DNA of 64,000 nt, from positions 62,001 through 126,000 of the forward strand of contig DASYGT010000019.1 in the NCBI GenBank assembly GCA_035999365.1, written 5' to 3'. The notes beneath the pieces are model-generated. The model searched no databases, was not told the origin of the DNA, and saw only the letters and a program-made list of their open reading frames with translations. Positions within the stretch are counted from its first letter, which is position 1. Every line of letters starts with the position of its first letter. Source of the stretch: DASYGT01 sp035999365. Lineage in GTDB: Bacteria > Actinomycetota > Actinomycetes > Mycobacteriales > Jatrophihabitantaceae. Below, piece by piece: positions 18,187-26,548 of this stretch. Made by a program: the position numbers and the translations under genes.

Positions 18187-18696
18187 GTGCCTGCCGATGA
18201 GATCAGCGTGCGCCGGGCGCGTACCTCTGACGTTCCCGCGATCAAGGCCGTCGTCGATCTCTACGCCGGTTCTGGACGCAAGTTGCTGGCCAAGGAATTG
18301 GTCGCGCTCTACGAGGATGTGCAGGACTTCGTCGTCGCAGTCCGGGGTGACGAGGTCGTGGGTTGCGGGGCGCTGCATGTGCTCTGGGCTGATCTCGGCG
18401 AGGTGCGCACGCTCGCCGTGCACAGCGATCACCGCCACGCCGGCATCGGCGCGCGACTGCTGGCGCGGCTGATCGAGATCGCGCGCGACCTCGGGCTGAC
18501 CCGCCTGTTCGCGCTCACCTTCCACACCGAATTCTTCGCCCGGCACGGCTTCGTCGAGATCGAGGGCACTCCGGTCGATCACGACACCTACGACGCGCTG
18601 CGCCGCTCCTACGATCCGGGTGTCGCCGAGTTCCTCGGGCTCGAATACGTCAAGCCGAACACGCTCGGAAACACCCGGATGCTGTTGCAGCTCTAG
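18187..18696 (+). CDS. argA: N-acetylglutamate synthase, short GNAT type (Rv2747-like)
   Basis: A stand-alone GNAT domain of 169 residues that makes N-acetylglutamate, the first step of arginine synthesis. It closely follows Rv2747: VRRARTSDVPAIKAVVD, GCGALHVLWADLGEVRTLAV, FFARHGFVEIEGTPV and VKPNTLGNTRMLL are all recognisable. The acetyl-CoA loop is HRHAGIGARLL. The GTG at 18187 is preceded by TACCGT plus exactly 6 nt (leaderless signature). It is divergent from rimO and convergent with ftsK; the two converging genes share one palindromic CTAG as both stop codons (18693-18696). Confidence 0.9.
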   Translation: MPADEISVRRARTSDVPAIKAVVDLYAGSGRKLLAKELVALYEDVQDFVVAVRGDEVVGCGALHVLWADLGEVRTLAVHSDHRHAGIGARLLARLIEIARDLGLTRLFALTFHTEFFARHGFVEIEGTPVDHDTYDALRRSYDPGVAEFLGLEYVKPNTLGNTRMLLQL

Positions 18697-21158
18697 ACGA
18701 CGTCCGCGAACGCGTCGCCCTCGTCGCCCTCGTCGTCGGAGGCGATCAGGTCGTCGGCCCCGCCACCGTTGCGCAGCGTGTAGAGCAGCGCGGCGAGCTC
18801 GTCAGGAACGACGAGCACCTCGCGAGCCTTCGATCCCTCCGACGGACCGACGATGCTGCGTGACTCCATCAGGTCCATGAGTCGACCTGCCTTGGCGAAG
18901 CCGACCCGCAGCTTGCGCTGCAGCATCGAGGTCGAGCCGAACTGCGTGGAGACGACCAGCTCGACGGCGGCGAGGAACAGGTCGAGGTCGTCGCCGATGT
19001 CCGCGTCGATGTCCTTGCGAGCAGCCTGCGGCGCGGCGACGTCGTCACGGTAGGTCGGCTGCAGCTGGGCCTTGCAGTGATCGACGATGAAATGGATCTC
19101 GGCGTCGGTGACGAACGCACCTTGCAGCCGGGCTGGCTTGGAAGCGCCCATGGGCAGGAACAGGGCGTCTCCCTTGCCGAGCAGCTTCTCGGCGCCCGGC
19201 GTGTCGAGGATGACGCGCGAGTCGGCGAGCGAAGAGGTCTTGAAGCTCAGCCGCGACGGGACGTTCGCCTTGATCAGTCCCGTGACGACGTCCACCGACG
19301 GTCGCTGCGTCGCGATCACGAGATGGATACCCGCGGCGCGGGCGAGCTGGGTGATCCGCACGATCGCGTCCTCGACGTCGCGCGGCGCCACCATCATCAG
19401 GTCCGACAGCTCGTCGACGATCACGAGGAGGTACGGGTATGCGCTGTAGACCCGCTCCGAACCGGGCGGCGCGACGAGCTCGCCACTGTGCACCTTGTGG
19501 TTGAAGTCGTCGATGTGCCGCACGCCGGAGGACTCCATGTCCTCGTAGCGCATGTCCATCTCGCGCACGACCCACTGCAACGCGTCGGCGGCCTTCTTGG
19601 GATTGGTGATGACAGGTGTCACGAGATGCGGGATGCCCTGATACGCGGCGAACTCGACGCGTTTCGGGTCGATCAGCACCATCCGCACCTGATCGGGCGT
19701 GGCACGGGTCAGTACCGACAGGATAAGCGTGTTGATGCAGCTGGACTTGCCTGCACCTGTGGCGCCGGCGACAAGCAGATGCGGCATCTTCGTCAGGTTC
19801 GCGACGATGAAGCCGCCTTCGACATCCTTACCGAGTGCCACCAGCATCGGGTGCTGGTCGCGCTGCGCAACGGGCGAGCGCAGCACGTCGCCGAGCATGA
19901 CGATCTCAGGGTCGGCATTCGGAATCTCGACACCGACGGCGCTCTTGCCGGGAATGGGGCTGAGGATGCGCACCTCGGCGCTCTTCACCGCGTAGGCGAT
20001 GTTGCGGGTCAGGTTGGTGATCCGCTCGACCTTCACACCCGGACCCAACTCGACCTCGTATCGGGTCACCGTCGGGCCCCGACTGAAGCCGGTGACGGCG
20101 CAGTCGACGTCGAACTCGGAGAACACCTGCGCCAGTGCCGCGATCACCTCGTCATTCGCCTTGGTGTGCTCGAGATGCGGCGCACCCTGCGCGAGGCCGG
20201 CCACGGACGGCAGTGTGTAGAGCCCGGCACCGTTGCTCAGTTCGAGCTGAACCGGGGCGCTGATCGGCGGCAGGTCTTCCTCGACGATCTTCGCCGTTCG
20301 CGGCTTGCGCGGCTTCGGGGCGCGACCGGCGAGCTCGGCAGCCGCCTCGGCCACCTGCTCCTGCGCGGCGGACAGGTCGACGGTCGGATCGTCGGCCGAA
20401 CTGTCGTCCACCGATCGGCTACGGCGACGCCGCGCGGGCTGCACCGCCTCGTCGACCTGCTCGCGTTCCGGCGACGTGAAGAGCCCGTGCAAGTAGGCGA
20501 CCAGTGCGCTGATCGGGGTCGCCGTCACAACGAGGACGCCGAACGCGCCGACGACGAGCAGCAGCGGCACCGCCACCGGGGCGGAGAGGCCCCGACCGAG
20601 CGGGCCGCCGACGAGAGCGCCGATCACACCGCCCGCATGCGCCCGTCCGTGTGCGGTGTGCGGCGAGTTGGCCCACAGATCGAACATGCCGAGCACCGAG
20701 ACGGTCAGTGCAAACGATCCAACGATCACCCGGCCACGGGCCTCGGGCTGCGCAAGCTGGCGCAGCATGTGCGCACCCGCGCCGATCAGCAGCAGCGGTA
20801 GCAACACCGCGCCGTTGCCGATGAGGTCGCGGCACACCGTCGTGATGCCTCGGCCGACAGGGCCGGCCGCATGGAACCACACGGCCATCGCGGTGATGAG
20901 TCCGAAGGCGATGACGCCGAGCCCGGCACCGTCGCGGCGGTGTTCGGGTTCGAGATCGCGTGCCGTCGCCGCGTTGCGGCCTGCTGCCCGGGCTACGCTG
21001 CCGACCGCGCGGGCGATGACGCGCCAGATGGCGGCGATGGCCCGACCCAGGGCGACGAAGGGCGTCAGGGCCGGGTTCCGGCGCGCACGGGGACGCTTCC
21101 GCCCTGCCGGCGACTTGCGGGCGGGTGGTCGGGTACGCGTTCCGTTTGCAGCTCCCAC
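18693..21158 (-). CDS. ftsK: DNA translocase FtsK
   Basis: A septum-anchored DNA pump that clears and unlinks chromosome termini at division. Four to five N-terminal transmembrane helices (about residues 30-210) are followed by a Pro/Ala-rich linker. The RecA-like motor has Walker A GATGAGKSS at about residue 465 and Walker B-type LVIVDELSDLMM. A C-terminal gamma winged-helix domain reads KLRVGFAKAGRLMDLMESRSIVGP. Length is 821 residues. The GTG start at 21158 leads an Arg/Lys-rich N-terminus. It lies 56 nt downstream of dapA on the same strand. Confidence 0.96.
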   Translation of the reverse strand: MGAANGTRTRPPARKSPAGRKRPRARRNPALTPFVALGRAIAAIWRVIARAVGSVARAAGRNAATARDLEPEHRRDGAGLGVIAFGLITAMAVWFHAAGPVGRGITTVCRDLIGNGAVLLPLLLIGAGAHMLRQLAQPEARGRVIVGSFALTVSVLGMFDLWANSPHTAHGRAHAGGVIGALVGGPLGRGLSAPVAVPLLLVVGAFGVLVVTATPISALVAYLHGLFTSPEREQVDEAVQPARRRRSRSVDDSSADDPTVDLSAAQEQVAEAAAELAGRAPKPRKPRTAKIVEEDLPPISAPVQLELSNGAGLYTLPSVAGLAQGAPHLEHTKANDEVIAALAQVFSEFDVDCAVTGFSRGPTVTRYEVELGPGVKVERITNLTRNIAYAVKSAEVRILSPIPGKSAVGVEIPNADPEIVMLGDVLRSPVAQRDQHPMLVALGKDVEGGFIVANLTKMPHLLVAGATGAGKSSCINTLILSVLTRATPDQVRMVLIDPKRVEFAAYQGIPHLVTPVITNPKKAADALQWVVREMDMRYEDMESSGVRHIDDFNHKVHSGELVAPPGSERVYSAYPYLLVIVDELSDLMMVAPRDVEDAIVRITQLARAAGIHLVIATQRPSVDVVTGLIKANVPSRLSFKTSSLADSRVILDTPGAEKLLGKGDALFLPMGASKPARLQGAFVTDAEIHFIVDHCKAQLQPTYRDDVAAPQAARKDIDADIGDDLDLFLAAVELVVSTQFGSTSMLQRKLRVGFAKAGRLMDLMESRSIVGPSEGSKAREVLVVPDELAALLYTLRNGGGADDLIASDDEGDEGDAFADVV

Positions 21159-21214
21159 CCGCCGACCCTAACGCTGAACTCGACGGTTACCGCGGATCTA
21201 GGGCAGGTGTCGCG

Positions 21215-22108
21215 CTACAGCCCCGCGGCGGCAAGATCCTCGCGCAAGTGGCTGATCTCGTGGTCGGTCGCCTCGACGAGCGGTGGCCGCACCGGCCCGA
21301 CATCCCGGCCCCGCAGCCGCAGAGCCGCCTTCACGAGGATCGCCCCTTGAGTACGGAAGATTCCGGTGAAGATCGGCAGCAATTGTTGGTGCACCTGGGT
21401 GGCGAGGGCGACCTCACCGCGCTCGAACGCCTCGATCATCGCGCGGGCTCCCACCCCGGACACGTGGGTGGAGGTGCCGATCAAGCCGACACCACCGACC
21501 GACATGACCGGCAGCGTCATCGCATCGTCGCCGCTGTAGAACGCCAGATCGGTCTCGGCCATAACGCGACTGGTGGCGACCAGGTCGCCCTTGGCGTCCT
21601 TCACACCCACGATCCGTTCGTGTGCCGCGAGAGCAATCATCGTGTGCGTCTCGATCGCAATGCCCGCTCGGCCCGGGATGTCGTACAGCAGGACGGGAAG
21701 CTCCGTGGAATCGGCGACCGTCCGGAAGTGGTGCAGCAGCCCGGCCTGGGGAGGCTTGGAGTAATAAGGCGTGACGACGAGCAACCCGTGCGCGCCGGCC
21801 TTGGCTGCCTGCTCGGCCAGGTGCACGCTGTGCACCGTGTCGAACGTGCCGACGCCCGCAATCACCTGGGCACGGTCGCCCACCGAGTCGACCACCGCGC
21901 GCAGGAGTTCGGCCTTCTCGCCGTCGCTTGTCGTCGGCGCCTCGCCGGTCGTCCCGTTGACGACGAGGGCGTCATTGCGCTGTTCGTCGACGAGGTAGGC
22001 AGCGAGTGCCGCCGCCGCATCGAGATCGAGCGCACCGCTGACATCGAACGGCGTCACCATCGCGGTGAGCAACCGCCCGAAGGGGCGGCGCGAATCGGCG
22101 GCGGACAT
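21215..22108 (-). CDS. dapA: 4-hydroxy-tetrahydrodipicolinate synthase
   Basis: DapA condenses pyruvate with aspartate semialdehyde, the committed step to diaminopimelate and lysine. It is a 297-residue TIM barrel with the substrate motif NGTTGEAPTTSDGEK, the Tyr motif VTPYYSKPPQAGL and the Schiff-base lysine in IVGVKDAKGD. It follows thyX by 17 nt (thyX-dapA is a conserved actinobacterial pair). In most actinobacteria an RNase J gene follows dapA; here ftsK comes next after 56 nt. Confidence 0.96.
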   Translation of the reverse strand: MSAADSRRPFGRLLTAMVTPFDVSGALDLDAAAALAAYLVDEQRNDALVVNGTTGEAPTTSDGEKAELLRAVVDSVGDRAQVIAGVGTFDTVHSVHLAEQAAKAGAHGLLVVTPYYSKPPQAGLLHHFRTVADSTELPVLLYDIPGRAGIAIETHTMIALAAHERIVGVKDAKGDLVATSRVMAETDLAFYSGDDAMTLPVMSVGGVGLIGTSTHVSGVGARAMIEAFERGEVALATQVHQQLLPIFTGIFRTQGAILVKAALRLRGRDVGPVRPPLVEATDHEISHLREDLAAAGL

Positions 22109-22125
22109 GGCCTAAAACTACCGCC

Positions 22126-22878
22126 TCACCCCTCGCTGACGAACGGACTTGAGGCCACCTCGGTGCCGTCGGGCAAGTTGGCGATCTCGAAGTCGGCAAA
22201 GGCGTTGCCGGCGATGCGCTGCAGCTGGCGCAGGCAGGCGATCGCCAATGCCCGGATCTCGACGTCGGCATGCTCGGATGCGCGCATGGCGATGAAGTGG
22301 CGCCAGGCGCGGTAATTGCCGGTGACGACGATGCGCGTCTCGGTGGCGTTCGGCAGCAACGCCCGGGCCGCCTGCCGCGCCTGCTTGCGGCGCAGGGTGG
22401 CGTGCTCGACGTCGGCGAACTTCTTCTCCAGGCCTTCGAGCAATTCGGTGTAGGCGCTGACAGCGGCTTCGCCGGCGGCGACGAACTTGGCATGCAGTTC
22501 GGGATCCTCGGCGATGACATCCGGTTCGACCATCGCGGCATTGCGCTCGGGCACGTAGCGCTGGGAGAGCTGCGAGTAGCTGAAGTGACGGTGGCGGATC
22601 AGCTCGTGCGTGAGCGATCGCGAGATGCCGGTCAGGTAGAACGTCACCGAACCGTGCTCGAGCACCGAGAGGTGACCCACCTCGAGGATGTGGCGCAGGT
22701 AACCGGCGTTGGTCGCGGTACTCGGGTTCGGTTTGCTCCAGGACTGGTAGCAGGCGCGGCCGGCGAATTCCGCCAGCGCCTCGCCCCCGTCGACATCGGT
22801 GTCCCACGGCACGTCGGCCGGCGGTTCGAAGTGCGTCCAGGCAATGGGCTGGACCATCAGGCGGGCGATGTCAGGCAC
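22126..22878 (-). CDS. thyX: Flavin-dependent thymidylate synthase ThyX
   Basis: ThyX makes dTMP from dUMP using FAD, NADPH and methylene-tetrahydrofolate. The signature RHRHFSYSQLSQR matches the RHRX7S ThyX motif. I chose the GTG at 22878-22876 (250 residues, Shine-Dalgarno TGGAG). The longer frame to 23031 has an unrelated Arg/Pro-rich extension and would run into the operator of the divergent gene. It heads a thyX-dapA pair. Confidence 0.95.
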   Translation of the reverse strand: MPDIARLMVQPIAWTHFEPPADVPWDTDVDGGEALAEFAGRACYQSWSKPNPSTATNAGYLRHILEVGHLSVLEHGSVTFYLTGISRSLTHELIRHRHFSYSQLSQRYVPERNAAMVEPDVIAEDPELHAKFVAAGEAAVSAYTELLEGLEKKFADVEHATLRRKQARQAARALLPNATETRIVVTGNYRAWRHFIAMRASEHADVEIRALAIACLRQLQRIAGNAFADFEIANLPDGTEVASSPFVSEG

Positions 22879-23022
22879 GGGCGCTCCAGTGCGGTGATCG
22901 GGATGGACGGGTCGCGCGGCCAGCGTAACCCCGGGCTGTGACGCGGGCCGCGCTCGATCCAGCGACGCGCCGAGGCCTCCGGCCGCCACACCGCGACGCT
23001 CCGAATTCCCCTGCCACCACGG

Positions 23023-23066
23023 TGACATCATTGTGCCTTGTCATGACATCAGTTTGATGTCATAGT
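23023..23066 (+). promoter_or_regulatory. Palindromic operator and promoter of the ribbon-helix-helix gene
   Basis: A perfect inverted repeat, ATGACATCA (23043-23051), 3-nt spacer, TGATGTCAT (23055-23063), ends 9 nt before the ATG. A third half-site, TGACATCA (23023-23030), sits exactly 21 bp upstream of the matching half-site, two helical turns. The repeat lies between a -35-like TTGTCA (23038-23043) and a -10-like CATAGT (23061-23066; spacer 17 nt). The -10 is 6 nt from the start codon, implying a leaderless transcript that a bound repressor would block. Confidence 0.75.
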
Positions 23067-23072
23067 GGCGTC

Positions 23073-23585
23073 ATGCACCTCTCGGATCACGTCTCTCACG
23101 TCCGCGGCCAGCTGCGCTCGGCCGCGGCGCTCGGCGACGAACGCACCCAGCACATCGCGGAGAGCCTCGCCGACACCATCGGTCCGGCCGTCCAATTGGC
23201 GGTGGTGAACGCACTGTCGGCGGCTGCCGACGAGATCACCGCCGCCCTGCTCGACACGCCCGGCTCCCCCGTCGTGACGGTGTCCCTCGACAGCGACGAC
23301 GTGCGGATCGACGTCCGTTCATCCGCCGGCACCGAGCCGGCCGAATCGGCGGGCGACGAGGGCGACGCGACGGCACGCATCTCGCTGCGATTGAGCGAAG
23401 CCCTCAAGGGCGACATCGACGCAGCGGCTCGCCGCGACGGGGTCTCGGTGAACACGTGGCTGGTGCGGACAGCTGCGCGGGCGGCCGCACGTCAGAGCGC
23501 TCACGGCCTCGCGCAAGAGATCGCGCAGGACGCCCTGCGCCGCGCCGGGTCAACCCATCGCATCACCGGCTGGATCAACGGCTGA
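23073..23585 (+). CDS. Ribbon-helix-helix (Arc/HicB-like) putative regulator
   Basis: A 170-residue protein of two parts. The N-terminal helical region (residues 1-85) is of unknown role. A C-terminal ribbon-helix-helix-like segment ARISLRLSEALKGDIDAAARRDGVSVNTWLVRT lies at about residues 107-140. No Shine-Dalgarno precedes the ATG; the -10 element is 6 nt away. The 9+9 bp palindrome in its promoter makes negative autoregulation the simplest hypothesis. It is followed after 36 nt by the DUF4097 gene, a pairing I recall from other actinobacteria. It could be read as an antitoxin-like protein, but no toxin partner is recognisable. Confidence 0.7.
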   Translation: MHLSDHVSHVRGQLRSAAALGDERTQHIAESLADTIGPAVQLAVVNALSAAADEITAALLDTPGSPVVTVSLDSDDVRIDVRSSAGTEPAESAGDEGDATARISLRLSEALKGDIDAAARRDGVSVNTWLVRTAARAAARQSAHGLAQEIAQDALRRAGSTHRITGWING

Positions 23586-23621
23586 CAGCTCAGGCCGACC
23601 AACACCCATCAAGGAGTTCGT

Positions 23622-24437
23622 ATGACCGTCACGACGTTCCCGCTCGCCGGGCCGATCAATCTGGACGTGCGCATCGCGCATGGCGCGCTGACCGTGCATG
23701 CCGAGGACGGCATCACCGAGGCGCGGGTAGAACTGGAAGCTGCTGACCCGACGTCGGACATCCTCGAGCGCACCGTGGTCCAGCTGAACGGGAACACGCT
23801 CGCAGTCGCGACGCCCCGCCGCGGCGGGGTTTTCGACCTGGGGTTCTTCGGCGGTGCGCACGACCGTCGCGACTCCATCGCGATCACGGTCACCGTGCCC
23901 AGTGGTACCGCCATGAAGCTCAGCACTTTCACCGCGCCGATCTCCACCAACGGCCGTGGCGGCAGCGCGGATGTCGCGGCAGGGGCGGCCGACATCCGTC
24001 TCGACCGGGTCGACGGCGAGCTGCGCCTGCGCGTAGGAAGCGGCAACGCCGAGATCGAATCGGTAACTGGCACGGCGCAGGTGCGCACGGGCAGCGGCAA
24101 CGCGCGCTTCGGCGAAGTCCGCGGCGACCTCACCTGCGCTTGCGGCAGCGGTGGCCTCGAGGTCGAGCGCGCACTGGGCAACGTTCGAAGCCGGAGCGGT
24201 TCGGGCGCCGCGAACCTGGGGGCAGTGTTCGGAGACGTGGACCTCGCCAGTGGTTCCGGCGCAGTCTCGATCGGGCTGCCTCAGGGGCACAGTGCCCAGC
24301 TGCAGTTGACTACCGGTTCCGGACGAGTCGAATCCGACCTGCCCGTCGACGACGCACCGGTACCGCAGGCGAAGCGGATTTCGATCCGCGCCCGCACCGG
24401 TAGTGGCGACATCACACTGTTCCGGGCGGCGGCGTGA
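23622..24437 (+). CDS. DUF4097 beta-solenoid repeat protein
   Basis: A 271-residue protein of the DUF4097 putative adhesin family. The C-terminal two thirds contain seven short GSG units (for example RVGSGNAEI, RTGSGNARF, RSGSGAANL, TTGSGRVES, RTGSGDITL), most about 18-20 residues apart, as expected for a right-handed beta-solenoid. No signal peptide or membrane segment is visible, so it is probably cytosolic. The ATG 23622 has a good AAGGAG. It is presumably co-transcribed with and regulated by the upstream ribbon-helix-helix protein. Its stop codon lies in the loop of a stem-loop that is tandemly duplicated. Confidence 0.75.
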   Translation: MTVTTFPLAGPINLDVRIAHGALTVHAEDGITEARVELEAADPTSDILERTVVQLNGNTLAVATPRRGGVFDLGFFGGAHDRRDSIAITVTVPSGTAMKLSTFTAPISTNGRGGSADVAAGAADIRLDRVDGELRLRVGSGNAEIESVTGTAQVRTGSGNARFGEVRGDLTCACGSGGLEVERALGNVRSRSGSGAANLGAVFGDVDLASGSGAVSIGLPQGHSAQLQLTTGSGRVESDLPVDDAPVPQAKRISIRARTGSGDITLFRAAA

Positions 24438-24500
24438 GCCGCCCGGACCGACAGGTGGAGTCGGGCGGCGGCGTGAGCCGCCCGGACCGACGGGCGGAGC
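24421..24500 (+). repeat. Tandem 39-bp repeat carrying duplicated stem-loops
   Basis: Two 39-bp units (24423-24461 and 24462-24500) differ only near their 3' ends; a degenerate third unit begins at 24501. Each holds the perfect stem CGGGCGGC / GCCGCCCG around the 7-nt loop GGCGTGA. The first stem extends to 10 bp (24421-24447), and its loop contains the TGA stop of the DUF4097 gene. It ends 27 bp before the converging glycosylase stop, so a duplicated terminator is likely. Confidence 0.7.
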
Positions 24501-24527
24501 CCGGCGGCGACGTGAACGAGCCCAGTG

Positions 24528-25775
24528 TCAACCCGGAGGGATGCGCGACACCGCGCGGGCGAGGTCGGCGGCCAGATCGCCGCGCCGCATCACCTCGACG
24601 CCGCTCAGCCCGAGCCACTGAGCGGTCGCCACGACTTCCCCGGCCAGCTCGCATGCGACGTGGATCGGGTCGTGTCCGTCCTCGAGATACGCGCCCTGGA
24701 CGCGCAGCACGCCTGCCTGCCGGTCGGACTTGAGATCCACACGAGCCACCAGTGCCTCCCCGAGCAGGAACGGCAGGACGTAGTAGCCGTAGCGGCGCTG
24801 CGCCGCCGGCGTGTAGATCTCGATGCGGTAGTGGAAGCCGAACAGCCGCTCGGTGCGATTGCGGAACCAGATCAGCGAATCGAACGGTGACAGCAGTGCG
24901 CGGGCGGTGATGCGCCGGGGAAGCCTTGATTCGGGCCAGAAGTACGCGGGCGCCGGCCATCCCTCGACATCGACGGGCAGCAACTCCCCCGCGTCGACCA
25001 GTTCCGCGACGCGAGCCTTCGATTCGGCACGCGGAAGCCGGAAGTAGTCACCGAGATCGGGCTCGGTTGCGACACCGTATGCGCGAGCGGCGATGCGCAC
25101 GAGTTCACGTTGCGCGTCCTCGACCGAGGGCGTTGGCGCCTCGACGATCTCGGGGGGCAGCACTCGTTCGGGCAGGTCGTAGAGCCTCTCGAAATTCACC
25201 CGGCGAGCGGCCGTCACCTCACCCGACCAGAAGAGATACTCGAGCGCGATCTTGCCGTCGTGCCAATTCCACATCTGGCCGGGCTTGCGTACCGGTCGCT
25301 GGGTGCCCGTCTCGTTCGCCCGAATCGGGCCCTGTTCGCGAACCAGCGCTAGCACGTCGTCGAGCAGCGAGGGATTGTCGCGGGCGATGCGGCGCATGCC
25401 GCCCCAGGCATCGGCGTTCGCGCGCTGCATGCGCCACCTCAGCAACGGCTGCATCTCAACGGGGACGAGGGAGGCCTCGTGCGCCCAGTACTCGAACAGC
25501 TCACGGCGGATCGGACCCGCGGTGTGAGCGGTGAGGGTGTCGAGCAATTCGCGTCGATACGGCCCGAGCCGGGCGAAGATCGGCAGGTAGTGCGTGCGGC
25601 TGAAGACGTTGACCGAGTCGATCTGCAGGATCGCGATCCGGCTGAGCACACGCCTGATATGTCGGGCGTCGACTCGACCTGTCGGGCGAGCTTCGGCGAA
25701 GCCCTGCGCGGCGAGCGCGATGCGACGAGCCTGGGCGGCCGAGAACGACGCCGAACGTGCCGCCCCGGAAGCCAT
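24528..25775 (-). CDS. YcaQ/AlkX-type winged-helix DNA glycosylase
   Basis: A 415-residue HTH_42-family protein; the characterised members (YcaQ/AlkX, AlkZ) excise alkylated bases and unhook interstrand crosslinks. The catalytic-type motif QID is visible in ILQIDSVNVFSRTHY near residue 50, the Q-x-D variant of YcaQ rather than the QxQ of AlkZ. Conserved LPFLLGEALVARVDLKSDR follows in the C-terminal half. I chose the ATG at 25775 with AAGGTG upstream; upstream in-frame sequence to 26207 is Arg/Asp-rich and antisense to dedA. It is convergent with the DUF4097 gene. Confidence 0.85.
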   Translation of the reverse strand: MASGAARSASFSAAQARRIALAAQGFAEARPTGRVDARHIRRVLSRIAILQIDSVNVFSRTHYLPIFARLGPYRRELLDTLTAHTAGPIRRELFEYWAHEASLVPVEMQPLLRWRMQRANADAWGGMRRIARDNPSLLDDVLALVREQGPIRANETGTQRPVRKPGQMWNWHDGKIALEYLFWSGEVTAARRVNFERLYDLPERVLPPEIVEAPTPSVEDAQRELVRIAARAYGVATEPDLGDYFRLPRAESKARVAELVDAGELLPVDVEGWPAPAYFWPESRLPRRITARALLSPFDSLIWFRNRTERLFGFHYRIEIYTPAAQRRYGYYVLPFLLGEALVARVDLKSDRQAGVLRVQGAYLEDGHDPIHVACELAGEVVATAQWLGLSGVEVMRRGDLAADLARAVSRIPPG

Positions 25776-25871
25776 GTGCGGCACCTTATGGGGCACCGCC
25801 GACACACCCGGCGATGGCGCCGCCGCCCGCAAGGCGCCGGGCCGGGCGGCGTGACGTGAAACGATGCAGGG

Positions 25872-26531
25872 GTGTTCGAGCATGTGCTGCGCACCATCGG
25901 CGACTCCGTCGGCCTGTGGTTGTACGCCATCGCCGGCGCTCTGTGCTTCGCCGAGGCCGCGTTCCTCGTCGGGATGGTGCTGCCCGGCGAGACGGCCCTG
26001 CTCGTCGCCGGGGTGTTCTGCAACAGCAAGTACGGCAACCTCAATCTCGGCGTGATGATCGCCATCGCGGTCGTCTGCGCGATCGTCGGCGACAGCGTCG
26101 GGTACGAGTTCGGCCGCAAGTTCGGGCCGCCGCTTCGACGTTCTCGGCTGGGCGTCTGGATCGGCGAGCACCGATGGGCGAAGGTCGACGGCTTCCTGCA
26201 CCGTCATGGCGGCAAGGCCGTGCTGCTCGGGCGGCTCACCGCGGTGCTACGAGCGCTGATGCCCTCGATGGCGGGCATGAGTGGAATGCGGTACCGCACG
26301 TTCCTCACCTGGAACGCGGTCGGCGGCCTCATCTGGGCACCGGGATGCGTCCTGCTCGGCTACGCCTTCGCGTCGGCGCTCAACGTCGTCGGGAGCACAC
26401 TCACGTGGGCACCGCTCGCGCTGCTGTCGCTGGCGATCGTCGTCTACGTCCTGCTGCGCCTTCGCCGCGGGCGCATCGAGCGTGCCGAGGCCGAAGCCTT
26501 CGCGGCATCGGACTCCGGCACGCAGCTGTGA
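25872..26531 (+). CDS. DedA-family membrane protein
   Basis: A 219-residue integral membrane protein of the DedA/SNARE-associated family; members act in undecaprenyl-phosphate or phospholipid flipping and envelope homeostasis. It shows the amphipathic segment ending GMVLPGETALLVAG, the GDSVGYEFGRKFG segment and GGKAVLLGRLTAVLRALMPSMAGMSGM. The last is the family's F/LGRF.P..R...P..AG block and retains its arginines. About four to five transmembrane helices are predicted. The GTG at 25872 is the best start by family alignment; the Shine-Dalgarno is unclear. It is divergent from the glycosylase gene. Confidence 0.88.
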   Translation: MFEHVLRTIGDSVGLWLYAIAGALCFAEAAFLVGMVLPGETALLVAGVFCNSKYGNLNLGVMIAIAVVCAIVGDSVGYEFGRKFGPPLRRSRLGVWIGEHRWAKVDGFLHRHGGKAVLLGRLTAVLRALMPSMAGMSGMRYRTFLTWNAVGGLIWAPGCVLLGYAFASALNVVGSTLTWAPLALLSLAIVVYVLLRLRRGRIERAEAEAFAASDSGTQL

Positions 26532-26548
26532 CCTCATAGGCTTGCCTC

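Noticed and set aside
17122..18582. Minus-strand frame of 486 codons covering rimO and argA
   Set aside because: It overlaps two well-supported genes in the wrong frame and shows no recognisable domain.
19077..20801. Long plus-strand open frame (574 codons) opposite ftsK
   Set aside because: Antisense shadow of ftsK created by high GC at third positions; composition is Arg/His/Asp-rich noise.
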